A DNA stretch of 64,000 nucleotides from Paraperibacillus esterisolvens (GCF_046237625.1 NZ_CP143545.1:1054001-1118000), one strand, 5' to 3'; shown: positions 18,091-27,598, counted from the stretch's first letter. Notes: a model not told the origin generated them from the letters alone. Made by a program: numbers and translations.

Positions 18091-18221
18091 CTTATTATGA
18101 ATATACCCGCTAAAAAGACAGAATAATCTAAATTTATAAAGAAAAAATTTATTATCCAGAGTGAAAGACCTTTATGCAGGGTAAATCCAAAAGAAGATAG
18201 AAAAGGGAGGTTGGCATTATA

Positions 18222-19421
18222 GTGAGAGGGAAGAAACTCTTGTTGAAGGGTGCGCTGCTGACAGCTTTGATTACAGCTATTCCGGCAGGATCGGTTTTTG
18301 CAGACGGAAGCAGTGAGATAGGCAGCAGGGAAAACCTGCATCTGGCACAATACCAAAAAAAACTGCCTGAACGTTTACCGAGGTTTACCTTTCAGTCCGG
18401 CTACCAATTTTCTTATCCGGATGCTGTAAGGGGGATTTATGTTTCGGGTAATATTGCGGGTTCAGAACGGTTTAGGGATTTGGTGGGTCTTGTTCAAAAT
18501 ACCGATTTAAACGCAATGGTCATCGACATAAAAAATGACAGCGGAAATTTGACTTATGTCCCGAAGGATTCCAAATATAAACATGCAGCAAGAAGATACA
18601 TACCTTCACCTGAAAAAATGATGAAAACGCTGGAAAAAGAAAAAATATATCCAATCGCCAGGGTGGTCGTTTTTAAGGATTCAGAGCTTGCGAAAGATAG
18701 ACCGGAATTGTCTTTCAGGGATGGTAAATCAGTATGGAAAAACGGCAGAGGCGAAGCGTTCGTGAATCCATTCTCTAAAGAAGTCTGGGATTACAATGTA
18801 GAAATAGCCATCGAAGCTGCCAAGATGGGATTTAAGGAAATCCAGTTTGATTATGTTCGATTCGCCGAAGGCTTTGAAAAGCGTGAAAACAGCCTTAAAT
18901 ATGAAAAGGGAGAGTACGGCAGCATGGATATTCCCGAATCCCAGAAGCGGGTTCAGGCTGTTACAGACTTTGTTGCCTATGCAAAGGAAAAGCTCATGCC
19001 TTATGATGTTCACGTATCAGTCGATATCTTTGGTTATGCCGCCACACTTCCTGAAGCACCTGGGATTGGGCAGAATTTCACAAAGATAGCCGGCAATGTG
19101 GACGTTATTTCCTCAATGATCTATCCTTCGCACTGGACTTCTTATTTTGGAATTGAAAAACCGGATCTCGAACCATACAAGCTGGTATCCCAATATGCCA
19201 AGCTGGAGAAGAAGAAACTTGCTGAATTACAGGACCCTCCAGTTTCGAGGCCGTGGCTGCAGGATTTTACTGCCAGCTGGCTGGGTCAGGGAAACTATTT
19301 GAACTATGGCAAAAAGGAAATCGAAGAGCAAATCAGAGCTTTAAGGAGCGGAGGAATCAAGGAATACCTGTTATGGAATGCAAGCAGCCGCTATACGAAA
19401 GATGTTGATTATACTCCATAA
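18222..19421 (+). CDS. Secreted DUF4015 glycoside-hydrolase-like protein
   Basis: 399 residues. A signal peptide (basic MRGKKLLLKG, hydrophobic core, cut near SVFADG) shows export. The body is the DUF4015 (GHL) family: RGIYVSGNIAG, MVIDIKNDSGN, IQFDYVRFAEG, VSVDIFGYAA and VDVISSMIYPSHW fit a TIM-barrel with acidic catalytic positions. The substrate is unknown, perhaps a wall or matrix polysaccharide. The start is GTG 18222, 11 bases after GGGAGG. Not part of the opp operon, which ends at 18090. Confidence 0.78.
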   Translation: MRGKKLLLKGALLTALITAIPAGSVFADGSSEIGSRENLHLAQYQKKLPERLPRFTFQSGYQFSYPDAVRGIYVSGNIAGSERFRDLVGLVQNTDLNAMVIDIKNDSGNLTYVPKDSKYKHAARRYIPSPEKMMKTLEKEKIYPIARVVVFKDSELAKDRPELSFRDGKSVWKNGRGEAFVNPFSKEVWDYNVEIAIEAAKMGFKEIQFDYVRFAEGFEKRENSLKYEKGEYGSMDIPESQKRVQAVTDFVAYAKEKLMPYDVHVSVDIFGYAATLPEAPGIGQNFTKIAGNVDVISSMIYPSHWTSYFGIEKPDLEPYKLVSQYAKLEKKKLAELQDPPVSRPWLQDFTASWLGQGNYLNYGKKEIEEQIRALRSGGIKEYLLWNASSRYTKDVDYTP

Positions 19422-19424
19422 AAA

Positions 19425-19455
19425 AACAGGCCGGCATTATGCCCGCCTGTTCTTT
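19425..19455. terminator. Terminator shared by DUF4015 gene and small minus-strand gene
   Basis: AACAGGCCGGC/GCCCGCCTGTT (one mismatch) with A and T tracts at the two sides. Confidence 0.8.
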
Positions 19456-19649
19456 GATGGAGTACTATTTTTTCTTCCGCCTACGGGTTTCCAGCCTGAC
19501 TGAATACTAGCTGATTTGTCAGTGAATTCAAACTTTTTGTTTCCGGAAAAGAGTTTCTCTCCAATGCCATTTGATATGACACCAATAAAGGCTGTGATTC
19601 CAATGACGAGGATTGATACTAAAATCAAATCCGTTATATAGGCTGCCAT
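19437..19649 (-). CDS. Small single-pass membrane protein
   Basis: 70 residues from ATG 19649 (AGGAGG six bases upstream; a neighbouring ATG is too close). One helix at about residues 6-28 (ITDLILVSILVIGITAFIGV), then a polar basic tail (KPVGGRKN). No family recognised and no functional hint beyond membrane location. Confidence 0.6.
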   Translation of the reverse strand: MAAYITDLILVSILVIGITAFIGVISNGIGEKLFSGNKKFEFTDKSASIQSGWKPVGGRKNSTPSKNRRA

Positions 19650-20129
19650 CATGAACCTCCTGTTTGTGACGCTTATCTTTATTCTATTGGAAAATCCAGT
19701 TTTTAGGAAGGGAATCCTCAAATAAATATTCGATAAAAAAGGTTTATAAAATGAGAAAAACCGGGTATTAAAAAGGGGGATGCGAAAAACTTCCTATTTT
19801 TAATTGATTTAGAATAGTGAGAAAGTTTGAAGAATAAAAAAATCATGGAAAAGAAAATGACTATATATGAAAAAAATGTAAAAATATTAGGTATTTTGTC
19901 AGTTTTTCTTAAATACTGAGCTGAATCATGGACAAAACGGATACGGATTGTACTACCAATTTCATATTTTTTAAAATCCCCCCCTATTTTAGCCAGAATT
20001 GGTGTATAATGAATTGTGATAGATATTACTAATTTAAAGTAATTCTAATTAGTGTATAAAAATCGGAAGGCAATCTTGTTATCCCAGCATAGATCATCGA
20101 TTCTATAACCAGGGAGTGTGAATAAATTA
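19650..20129 (+). promoter_or_regulatory. spx upstream region with YodB/DUF24-like operator
   Basis: No genes. TATAAT at 20005-20010 is a probable -10 and is followed by the inverted repeat ATTACT-N7-AGTAAT (20025-20043), about +9 to +27. B. subtilis spx is repressed by PerR and YodB, the latter binding downstream of the start; a TACT-N7-AGTA core fits a MarR/DUF24-type site. I found no convincing PerR box. Confidence 0.45.
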
Positions 20130-20525
20130 ATGGTAACCTTGTATACTTCTCCAAGCTGTACATCATGTAGAAAAGCCAAGGCGTGGCTTGAAGAAAATGA
20201 TATCTCCTATTCAGAAAGGAATATATTCTCAGAGCCGCTGTCTATTGATGAAATCAAAGAAATCCTTCGCATGACGGAAGATGGGACGGATGAAATTATT
20301 TCAACCCGTTCTAAAACCTTCCAAAAATTAAATGTAAACGTAGAGTCACTGCCTCTGCCGGAACTATATAAGCTGATTAAGGATAACCCGGGGCTGTTAA
20401 GAAGGCCCATTATCCTGGATGAAAAAAGACTTCAAGTTGGGTATAACGAAGATGAGATCCGCCGTTTCCTTCCGCGTAAAGTTCGTACCTACCATCTGCG
20501 GGAAGCACAGCGCATGGTCAATTAA
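20130..20525 (+). CDS. spx: Redox-sensing transcription factor Spx
   Basis: 131 residues, near identical in pattern to B. subtilis Spx, an ArsC-like protein that binds the RNA polymerase alpha C-terminal domain. The switch CxxC is Cys10/Cys13 (SPSCTSC); RRPIILDEKRLQVGYNEDEI carries the alpha-binding region. Start ATG 20130 matches the family; an upstream GTG at 20118 touches AGGGAG. ClpXP destroys it with SpxH, encoded 7 kb downstream. Confidence 0.97.
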   Translation: MVTLYTSPSCTSCRKAKAWLEENDISYSERNIFSEPLSIDEIKEILRMTEDGTDEIISTRSKTFQKLNVNVESLPLPELYKLIKDNPGLLRRPIILDEKRLQVGYNEDEIRRFLPRKVRTYHLREAQRMVN

Positions 20526-20541
20526 TTATATGCTTTTGATG

Positions 20542-20571
20542 TTTCCGGCCGAACAGGCCGGAAATTTTTTT
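20542..20571 (+). terminator. Terminator of spx
   Basis: TTTCCGGCC-GAACA-GGCCGGAAA followed by eight T-rich bases. Confidence 0.92.
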
Positions 20572-20899
20572 ATTCAGCCTAAAGTATGATAAAATACAAG
20601 TATAATCTTATTCAGTTTCAGCCGAATATAAGGATTACCCCCTCTTCATGAATTGAGGGGCAGCAGGCGGGCAGTGTTCTTTCCAGAATAGTTTAGAAAG
20701 CGCCGGAATAGGGAATATTAGGCGAACAATTGTTTTTTTTATTTATCTGTTTTTTGTTTCCCTTCTTCAGAAAATTGTCATAAAATATATCAAACAGAAT
20801 ATTTATGATCCGCTGTATAAAGCAGGAAACAGCAGCAGCAATGGATTTTGCCAGGGAGTAAAGTCCCTCCCATAATCGGAGCAGAAGGGAGAGGAAATC
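20572..20899. other. Gene-free gap upstream of mecA
   Basis: Contains a CCCCTC/GAGGGG hairpin at about 20638-20660 and a smaller GGGA/TCCC one near 20853-20867, plus a possible TTGTCA -35 near 20776. No T tract follows either hairpin. yjbE, present here in B. subtilis, is absent. Confidence 0.5.
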
Positions 20900-21574
20900 A
20901 TGGAAATTGAACGCATTAATGAGAATACAGTAAAGTTTTATATTTCTTATATTGACATAGAAGAACGCGGGTTTGACCGTGAAGAAATATGGTATAACCG
21001 TGAGAGAAGTGAAGAACTTTTCTGGGAAATGATGGACGAAGTTCATGCCGAAGAGGAGTTTATGGCGGAAGGTCCGCTATGGATCCAGGTTCAAGCCCTC
21101 GATAAGGGCCTTGAGGTTCTCGTAACCAAAGCCCAGCTTTCGAAGGATGGACAAAGGCTTGAATTGCCATTGTCAGAGGATAAGCTTAAAGACCTCACAT
21201 TGGATGAGAACCTGGAGGATATCCTGGAAGAACAATTCCAGGGGCGGGGAGAGAGCCCCAGTTCAGCGGGCTACGAAAATGGAGTCCTGGAGTTTGTTAT
21301 GAGCTTTAGCGATTTTGAGGATGTTATATCCTTAAGCAGCAGTACAGGAATTGACGACATCCATTCAAAGCTGTATGTACTGGACAATAAATATTATTTG
21401 TACGTTGAATTCATCGAAAATGAAGACGAGGAAGACAAAATTGATGATGTTCTGAGCATACTCCTTGAATACGGGAATGAATCTGCAATTACGGTCCACC
21501 GTTTGCAGGAATATGGAAAGACAGTGATAGAAACAGACGTTTTCCAGACAATAAGAAAACACTTTTCTAATTAA
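20900..21574 (+). CDS. mecA: Adaptor protein MecA
   Basis: 224 residues. The N-terminal domain (MEIERINENTVKFYISYIDI) recruits ComK, ComS and other targets; an acidic linker joins it to the C-terminal ClpC-binding domain (LYVLDNKYYLYVEF). It delivers ComK to ClpCP, so it holds competence off. GAAGGGAGAGG precedes the ATG. In the same neighbourhood lie comZ and coiA, other competence genes. Confidence 0.95.
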   Translation: MEIERINENTVKFYISYIDIEERGFDREEIWYNRERSEELFWEMMDEVHAEEEFMAEGPLWIQVQALDKGLEVLVTKAQLSKDGQRLELPLSEDKLKDLTLDENLEDILEEQFQGRGESPSSAGYENGVLEFVMSFSDFEDVISLSSSTGIDDIHSKLYVLDNKYYLYVEFIENEDEEDKIDDVLSILLEYGNESAITVHRLQEYGKTVIETDVFQTIRKHFSN

Positions 21575-21579
21575 TAATC

Positions 21580-21610
21580 CGATTTCTTTATAGGAAATCG
21601 GTTTTTTTTG
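21580..21610 (+). terminator. Terminator of mecA
   Basis: CCGATTTC-TTTATAG-GAAATCGG and eight T. Confidence 0.92.
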
Positions 21611-21716
21611 TATGAAAGCTGGAGCAGGATTTAAAAATATATGGATGAAGATATTATGATTAATTTAGGGTATATATCATTTAGGCTGTCTTAGAATTTG
21701 GATTGTAGGTGAGCAC

Positions 21717-23225
21717 ATGAAAAATACGGTGCGTATAGGAATTTTTCTTACCGGTATATTTTTAATCTGGTATTATTTTAACGATTACATAGGTGGAAAA
21801 GCGGTCAGTTACTTCAGTCTTGTTCTGACTCTGTCATTAATTATCATCGGGTTTGTCATTTTCCTTGAAAACAGGCAACCCATCCATACTCTCACGTGGC
21901 TGGTTGTCTTCGGGGCTTTTCCGCTCCTCGGCTTTTTCTTCTATCTGCTGTTTGGACGAAATTATCGAAAAGAAAGAATGTTCCGCAAAAAATTCTTCCT
22001 GGATAAACAAACCTTCCTGCAGATACAAGGGGAGCGCAGTGTATCAGAGGAGAGAATCCAAAGGATGGGGGAGCATAAGCAAAAAATGTTCCGGCTGGCC
22101 CAGAAGATGGGAAACAGCCCCATATCCTTCGCAAGTGAAACCAAAGTTTTGACCAATGGGAATGAGACATTTTCCTCTATCCTGGAAGAATTGAAAAAAG
22201 CCAATCACCATATCCATATGGAGTATTACATAGTCAGGGATGATGATATTGGAAGGGAAATTAAAAATGTTTTAGTCCAAAAAGCCCGGGAAGGTGTGAA
22301 GATCCGCTTTATGTATGATGCGGTCGGTTCCTGGACGCTGCCCCGCCGCTACATAAAGGACATGAGAAATGCAGGGATAGAGATCGTGGCATTTGGTCCG
22401 GTCAGGATGCCTTTTCTAAATAATAAGTTCAACTTCAGGAACCATAGGAAAATTATTGTTGTAGACGGGAGTGTTGGATTTGTCGGCGGCCTTAACATCG
22501 GTGACGAGTATTTAGGAAGAGATGAACAATTCGGCTTTTGGAGGGATACTCACCTTTGGGTAAGGGGGGAAGCTGTCAGATCGCTGCAGCTTATCTTTTT
22601 ACAGGACTGGTATTATATGACCAGCCACAGCTTCCTGACAGATGAATACCTATCAGCCATGCCGATTGAACATAAGCATGGAGGCGTCCAGATGATTGCG
22701 GGCGGACCGGATAATGAATGGAGTGTAATCAAGAATATATTCTTTTCCATGATCAGCTCTGCTGAAGAATCCGTGTGGATTGCTTCTCCATACTTCATCC
22801 CTGATGAAGATATATTCCAGGCTCTGAAAATTGCTGCCTTAAGCGGCATTGATGTCAGGCTGCTCGTTCCGCAGAATCCAGACAAATGGATTGTGTATCA
22901 TGCCTCAAGATCTTATTTTCCAGATCTTCTTGAGGCCGGGGTCAGGGTTTTTGCCTATAAGGAAGGCTTTATGCACAGTAAGATTGTCATTGTGGACAAG
23001 GAGTTTGCTTCAATCGGGACTTCTAACATGGATATGAGAAGCTTCCATCTTAACTTTGAAGTAAATGCTTTCCTCTATAAAACAGGGAGTACCCAAAAGC
23101 TGGTCCAGGACTTTATCCAGGATCTCACACAGTCAAGGGAACTGCACCAGGATACCTTCAATAAACGAAACATTGGCCTGAGACTGCTGGAATCAACCTG
23201 CCGGCTGCTCTCACCATTGCTCTAG
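21717..23225 (+). CDS. cls: Cardiolipin synthase
   Basis: Joins two phosphatidylglycerols into cardiolipin at the membrane. 502 residues: two N-terminal helices (about 5-20 and 33-50, with a third hydrophobic stretch at 60-78), then two phospholipase D domains with HKD motifs at His243 (NHRKIIVVDGSVGFVGG) and His420 (HSKIVIVDKEFASIGTSNMD). Both are intact. It lies between mecA and coiA, where B. subtilis has none. Confidence 0.94.
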   Translation: MKNTVRIGIFLTGIFLIWYYFNDYIGGKAVSYFSLVLTLSLIIIGFVIFLENRQPIHTLTWLVVFGAFPLLGFFFYLLFGRNYRKERMFRKKFFLDKQTFLQIQGERSVSEERIQRMGEHKQKMFRLAQKMGNSPISFASETKVLTNGNETFSSILEELKKANHHIHMEYYIVRDDDIGREIKNVLVQKAREGVKIRFMYDAVGSWTLPRRYIKDMRNAGIEIVAFGPVRMPFLNNKFNFRNHRKIIVVDGSVGFVGGLNIGDEYLGRDEQFGFWRDTHLWVRGEAVRSLQLIFLQDWYYMTSHSFLTDEYLSAMPIEHKHGGVQMIAGGPDNEWSVIKNIFFSMISSAEESVWIASPYFIPDEDIFQALKIAALSGIDVRLLVPQNPDKWIVYHASRSYFPDLLEAGVRVFAYKEGFMHSKIVIVDKEFASIGTSNMDMRSFHLNFEVNAFLYKTGSTQKLVQDFIQDLTQSRELHQDTFNKRNIGLRLLESTCRLLSPLL

Positions 23226-23250
23226 CCTGCCGGCCGGCAGGTTTTTTTTT
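23226..23250 (+). terminator. Terminator of cls
   Basis: A perfect palindrome CCTGCCGGCCGGCAGG followed by nine T. Confidence 0.93.
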
Positions 23251-23251
23251 C

Positions 23252-23367
23252 TGGAAAAGGCGCTGAGCTGCATGTATCATAAGGCTTCCTGCAGCTAGGT
23301 GTATACATCAATGGCTTTGCCGGCATGCCTGCTCTTGTCAAGGTTCCTTTCCATGCCTTGACTGCTA
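23252..23367. repeat. Post-terminator dispersed repeat, copy B
   Basis: Begins directly after the cls T tract. Shares GCTGCATGTATCAT with copy C and TTCCTTTCCATGC with copy A. It lacks about 40 bases present in A and C between CCTGC and TGCTCTTG, so it is an internal deletion form. Confidence 0.6.
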
Positions 23368-23442
23368 GTAGAAAACTGATCTTTGTTTTCTGGAAGGATA
23401 TAAGACCAAGTGTGTAGAATTGATGAAAAAAGAAGAGGAGGT

Positions 23443-24639
23443 ATGCATTTGCTGACTGTTAAGAATGTGGATGGCACACTTTTTACCATTACCAGGAGAT
23501 CTGAAAAGATTGATATTGAATTCTTGAAAAAAAAAGAATGGTATTGTCCATGCTGCAGCCAAAGGGTCATCCTGAAATCAGGAACCAAGAGGATAAGCCA
23601 CTTTGCACATAAGAAGGCGGACGCATGTTCAATTAGTTTGGAACCAGAATCAGACTACCACCTGCAAGGAAAGCTGCAGCTGTTTGAATGGCTTCGGAAT
23701 CAGGGGATGAGGCCGGAATTGGAACGGTATCTAAAAGAAAACAATCAAAGGCCGGATTTATACTTCGAATGGGAAGGCAATCAATTTGCCATAGAGTATC
23801 AATGTTCCCCACTCCCTTACAGGCTCTTCAGGCAAAGATCGCTCTCCTATCAGCAATCCGGGATAGTCCCTGTGTGGATAATCGGCAGAAAAAAACTAAT
23901 ATCCTATGGCAGCACTCTTAATAAACTCACATCCTTTCAGTGGTACTTCGCACAAGCCTCGGAGCCATATCCCTCAATTATTTCCCTCTGTCCCTTTCAG
24001 AAAGCCTTCTTCAGGCTGGGGGCAATCACTGCCTACTCCCCTCAGATATCTTTTGCCGAAACAGAGAAACTGCCCCTTCAAAAAACTCCATTTATCCATC
24101 TTTTCCAAAACAATAGTTCTGTGACAACAAGGCAAGTGGTGAACTGGTTCAAGAAATTGGACAGCTGGAAAATCTCGGCATATAAGCACGCAAGCATTCA
24201 CCACCCGCTTTACAGTGCAATTTACCTGAATGGGCTGCTTCCCTCAAGCCTTCCGCCTTTCATCGGCCTCCCAGTGCCCTTTGGCCACCATATTGAAACA
24301 CCTGCGGTTGAATGGCAGGCTTATGTTTATCTTGATGTATTGTTGAAATTTGAGGAGGGCGGGCCGTTCAAGAAAAGCCTCATCCATGAAGCCTTTCAGA
24401 GGCGGATTACAAGGCGGGATGTGAAGCTGAGGGAACTTTCCTCACATGGAGGTCATACAGGATTCCAGAAACCATTGGACGCATTTCTCGATGTCCTTAG
24501 GAGGAGCGGATATGTGGCTGACGGCTTTAAGAAAGGGAGTCTTATCATTAATCGATGTCCGGATTTTTCTGCGGAGACCGGGGCATGGAATACTGGTCTC
24601 AAATTCTTTCAGGCATTTGGAGACATGGAAATGGTATGA
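23443..24639 (+). CDS. coiA: Competence protein CoiA
   Basis: 398 residues. The N-terminal module CPCC...HFAH (Cys35, Cys38, His53, His56) looks zinc-binding. Then follows a PD-(D/E)xK nuclease-like core: RPDLYFEWEGNQFAIEYQ has the Asp and the Glu-x-Gln variant. CoiA is made in competent cells and supports recombination of incoming DNA. GAGGAGG is only one base from ATG 23443, so TTG 23449 (seven bases) may be the real start. The open frame from 23410 is less likely. Confidence 0.88.
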   Translation: MHLLTVKNVDGTLFTITRRSEKIDIEFLKKKEWYCPCCSQRVILKSGTKRISHFAHKKADACSISLEPESDYHLQGKLQLFEWLRNQGMRPELERYLKENNQRPDLYFEWEGNQFAIEYQCSPLPYRLFRQRSLSYQQSGIVPVWIIGRKKLISYGSTLNKLTSFQWYFAQASEPYPSIISLCPFQKAFFRLGAITAYSPQISFAETEKLPLQKTPFIHLFQNNSSVTTRQVVNWFKKLDSWKISAYKHASIHHPLYSAIYLNGLLPSSLPPFIGLPVPFGHHIETPAVEWQAYVYLDVLLKFEEGGPFKKSLIHEAFQRRITRRDVKLRELSSHGGHTGFQKPLDAFLDVLRRSGYVADGFKKGSLIINRCPDFSAETGAWNTGLKFFQAFGDMEMV

Positions 24640-24756
24640 ACGAAGTGGAAGGCGTATGATAGATGTGACATGATTTTTAATGTTATTGGAGGATTTTTTT
24701 AGGGAAAAGCGAATACTCTAAAGGTATGGATTTTTTGATAATGGAGGGAACATTCT

Positions 24757-26571
24757 ATGTCACAGGAAACTACAGTCAAGTCTTTGCCAGCCAGAAGTGA
24801 AATACCTGTTAATGATACATGGAAGCTGGAAGATATCTTTGCTACTGATAAGGATTGGGAAACTGAATTTCAGGGTCTCAAGGAAGAAATCAAAAAAGCG
24901 GACGCCTATAAAGGTACACTGGGGGAAAGTGCGGATAAATTGTTTGCAGCCCTTCAATTCCAGGATGAAATCATGGAACGCCTGGGCAGGCTGTATACAT
25001 ATGCTCATATGCGGTATGATCAGGACACCACTAATTCTTATTACCAGGGATTCGACGACCGTGCCAAAACTTTGTATACCCAGGCTGCCAGCGCCTTCTC
25101 TTTTGCGGTTCCCGAGATTCTCGGCATTGATCCGCAAACGATTGAACGCTTTCTTGATGAGCATGGGGAGCTTAAGCTGTATAAGCAGGCCCTTGATGAA
25201 ATCAATCTGCAGAGACCGCATGTGCTTTCCGCAGACCAGGAAGCCCTCCTGGCACAGGCGTCAGAGGTTATGTCTGCTTCACAAAATACGTTTGGCATGC
25301 TGAACAATGCTGATCTTGAATTCCCGGCCATCAAGGATGAAGATGGTGAAACAGTGGAAATTACCCATGGAAGGTATATACGCTTTCTTGAAAGCGAGGA
25401 CCGGAGGGTAAGGGAAGAGGCATTTAAAGCGGTGTACAATACGTACGGCAAATTCAAGAACACCTTTGCAAGCACACTTGCTGGCACGGTGAAGAAAGAT
25501 AATTTCAACGCGCAGATCCGTAATTATGATTCTGCACGCCATGCTGCATTAAGCGCCAATAATATCCCAGAGTCGGTTTATGATAATCTTGTTAACACAG
25601 TCAATGATAATCTTTCTCTGCTTCACCGTTATGTGGAGCTGCGGAAAAAGGTGCTGAAGCTGGATGAGCTCCACATTTATGATATGTATACACCGCTTGT
25701 TAAAGATGTGAAAATGAAGGTTTCATACGAAGAAGCAAAAGAATATATCATAAATGGCCTTGCACCGCTTGGTGAGGAATACAGCTCAATTCTTAAGGAA
25801 GGGTTTGAAAAACGCTGGGTGGATGTCCATGAAAATAAAGGCAAGCGCAGCGGGGCTTATTCGTCAGGAGCATATGGGACCAATCCGTATATATTGATGA
25901 ACTGGCAGGACAACGTGAATAATCTGTTCACCCTGGCCCATGAATTCGGCCACTCGGTACACAGCTACTATACCAGGAAATCTCAGCCGTATCCTTATGG
26001 GAATTATTCAATATTTGTTGCGGAAGTGGCTTCCACATGCAATGAAGCGCTGCTCAATGATTATATGCTGAAGACCGTGGATGACGAGAAAAAACGCCTT
26101 TACCTTCTTAACCATTACCTGGAGGGCTTCAGGGGAACCGTTTTCCGCCAGACGATGTTCGCAGAATTCGAGCATCTTATCCATCAAAAATCGCAAGAGG
26201 GCGAAGCGCTGACTTCGGAGCTTTTGACCAAGGAATATTACGAGCTGAACAAGAAATACTATGGAACGAATATCGTAATTGACGATGAAATCGGGCTTGA
26301 ATGGTCCAGGATTCCGCATTTCTATTACAATTATTATGTATACCAATATGCAACCGGCTTTAGTGCGGCTACAGCCTTGAGCAAATCCATTCTTGAAGAG
26401 GGAGAGCCGGCAGTGGGAAGATATATTGAATTCCTGAAGTCCGGAAGCTCAGATTATCCTATTGAAGTCCTGAAAAAAGCAGGAGTCGATATGAATCAGG
26501 CGGAACCAATTCAGCAGGCATGCAAGGTATTTGAAGAAAAACTGAATGAGATGGAAAGTTTATTATCATAA
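24757..26571 (+). CDS. pepF: Oligoendopeptidase F
   Basis: A cytosolic M3-family zinc peptidase that cuts peptides of about 7-17 residues. 604 residues, full length; HEFGH at 395-399 gives two zinc His and the catalytic Glu, with a further Glu in FVAEVASTCNEALL. It follows coiA as yjbG/pepF does in B. subtilis. Likely role: breakdown of peptides imported by Opp. GGAGGG precedes the ATG. Confidence 0.95.
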   Translation: MSQETTVKSLPARSEIPVNDTWKLEDIFATDKDWETEFQGLKEEIKKADAYKGTLGESADKLFAALQFQDEIMERLGRLYTYAHMRYDQDTTNSYYQGFDDRAKTLYTQAASAFSFAVPEILGIDPQTIERFLDEHGELKLYKQALDEINLQRPHVLSADQEALLAQASEVMSASQNTFGMLNNADLEFPAIKDEDGETVEITHGRYIRFLESEDRRVREEAFKAVYNTYGKFKNTFASTLAGTVKKDNFNAQIRNYDSARHAALSANNIPESVYDNLVNTVNDNLSLLHRYVELRKKVLKLDELHIYDMYTPLVKDVKMKVSYEEAKEYIINGLAPLGEEYSSILKEGFEKRWVDVHENKGKRSGAYSSGAYGTNPYILMNWQDNVNNLFTLAHEFGHSVHSYYTRKSQPYPYGNYSIFVAEVASTCNEALLNDYMLKTVDDEKKRLYLLNHYLEGFRGTVFRQTMFAEFEHLIHQKSQEGEALTSELLTKEYYELNKKYYGTNIVIDDEIGLEWSRIPHFYYNYYVYQYATGFSAATALSKSILEEGEPAVGRYIEFLKSGSSDYPIEVLKKAGVDMNQAEPIQQACKVFEEKLNEMESLLS

Positions 26572-26582
26572 GGAACGCTATA

Positions 26583-26643
26583 AAAAGCTGTCCCGTTATA
26601 TCCAGGTTTAATTCAGCCTGGACTGTTTACGGGGCAGCTTTTA
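26583..26643 (+). terminator. Branched terminator of pepF
   Basis: AAAGCTGTCCCGT pairs with ACGGGGCAGCTTT (one G-T); an inner CCAGG/CCTGG hairpin sits in the loop. A short T run follows. Confidence 0.78.
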
Positions 26644-27173
26644 ATCGTTTGTATCTTTTCTAGTAGATTGTTGTTTCCAAACAGTTCTTTGGGAATTTAG
26701 TTATTAAACAAAATTAAGTGCAGCCCACGGGACTACTGATCCAGCTGGAGGCTTTCGAACTTTGAGCCATAAGGCTTTCGGGTAAATGGGATTAAGCTTC
26801 TGTATCAGCACGACGCCTGCCAATCAGCAAATCTCCTTTCGCTAACGCATAATTGCGACTAAGCTTCTGTCTTCACTTGCGCTTGCCAATCAGCAAGTCT
26901 TCTTTCGCTAACGCATAAGTGCGACTAAGCTTCTGTCTTCGCTTGCGCTCGCCAATCAGCAAGTCTTCTTTATCAGGTTGCGGGTTTTCATAAAGCTAAT
27001 GGCTTCATAAAGATATCCGTCTTCATTCTGCACACATTGGTTCAGTTTGAAAAGCACCGGTCTCCGCCCTCAAGGCCGATGAGACTACCGCCCGCCCCGC
27101 GCAGGCGGAGGGCCTGCAGCGGAATTAACTTTTTAGTTCAATAGCCAAAAATACATGCGAAAAAAGCTCTCAT
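26644..27173. other. Gene-free repeat-rich gap
   Basis: No credible coding frame. Holds the 66-bp tandem repeat (26793-26971) and, at about 27055-27128, a GC-rich block with CCGCCCGCCCCGCG and CTGCAGCGGAATTAAC, which resembles the GC-rich intergenic repeat common in Bacillus genomes (from memory, degraded copy). Confidence 0.5.
26793..26971. repeat. 66-bp tandem repeat, about 2.7 copies
   Basis: Units start at 26793, 26860 and 26926, each opening with TAAGCTTCTGT and containing CCAATCAGCAA and CTAACGCATAA. The second and third units are near identical, the first is diverged, and the third stops after TCTTCTTT. Not coding; origin unknown. Confidence 0.88.
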
Positions 27174-27347
27174 TTAGAATCCCTTGAATCTTTTTCTGTT
27201 GTTCAGCATAGAGAGAGCGAGGAATAAGCATAGAAAAAGAAAAGGGGAAGAAATATAGAGCGGGAACAGATGCATGAAGCTTAATATTTGAAAGAACAGA
27301 GATAGGACAATAAGAAACAGAATACTGCTATATAAAAAAACCTTCAT
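27174..27347 (-). CDS. Small two-helix membrane protein (57 residues)
   Basis: ATG at 27347 with AAGGAGTGG in the right position. The product starts MKVFLYSSILFLIVLSLFF, has a second hydrophobic stretch around residues 32-48 and ends in the basic tail NNRKRFKGF. The strong ribosome site and the hydrophobic-basic build support a real gene. No family recognised. Confidence 0.55.
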   Translation of the reverse strand: MKVFLYSSILFLIVLSLFFQILSFMHLFPLYISSPFLFLCLFLALSMLNNRKRFKGF

Positions 27348-27559
27348 CTTTCCACTCCTTAATATTCGTTTGTAAAAGAATATGTTTCGTGAAGCGGTTT
27401 ATACTAACTTTTGTCTATTATGTGAATTTAAACACAAAGTCTTGTAAGTGAAACAGGAATCATTTATAGTGAGAGTGTGAAGTTAATCACACACAAACAT
27501 ATACCCCTTTGTTTGGATCGTGAAGATTTCTCCCAACCCCTTTGTACGTAAAAAATGAT

Positions 27560-27590
27560 AAAAGTCCTTGCTGATGCAAGGACTTTTTTT
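27560..27590. terminator. Terminator downstream of spxH
   Basis: AAAGTCCTTG-CTGATG-CAAGGACTTT, flanked by T-rich sequence on both sides. It serves spxH on the minus strand. Confidence 0.85.
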
Positions 27591-27598
27591 TACATAAT

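Noticed and set aside
20693..21046. 117-codon minus-strand frame upstream of mecA
   Set aside because: Runs antisense through the mecA start and lacks a ribosome site.
26793..26971. CRISPR-like array
   Set aside because: Units are contiguous 66-bp repeats without variable spacers, and no cas genes are present.
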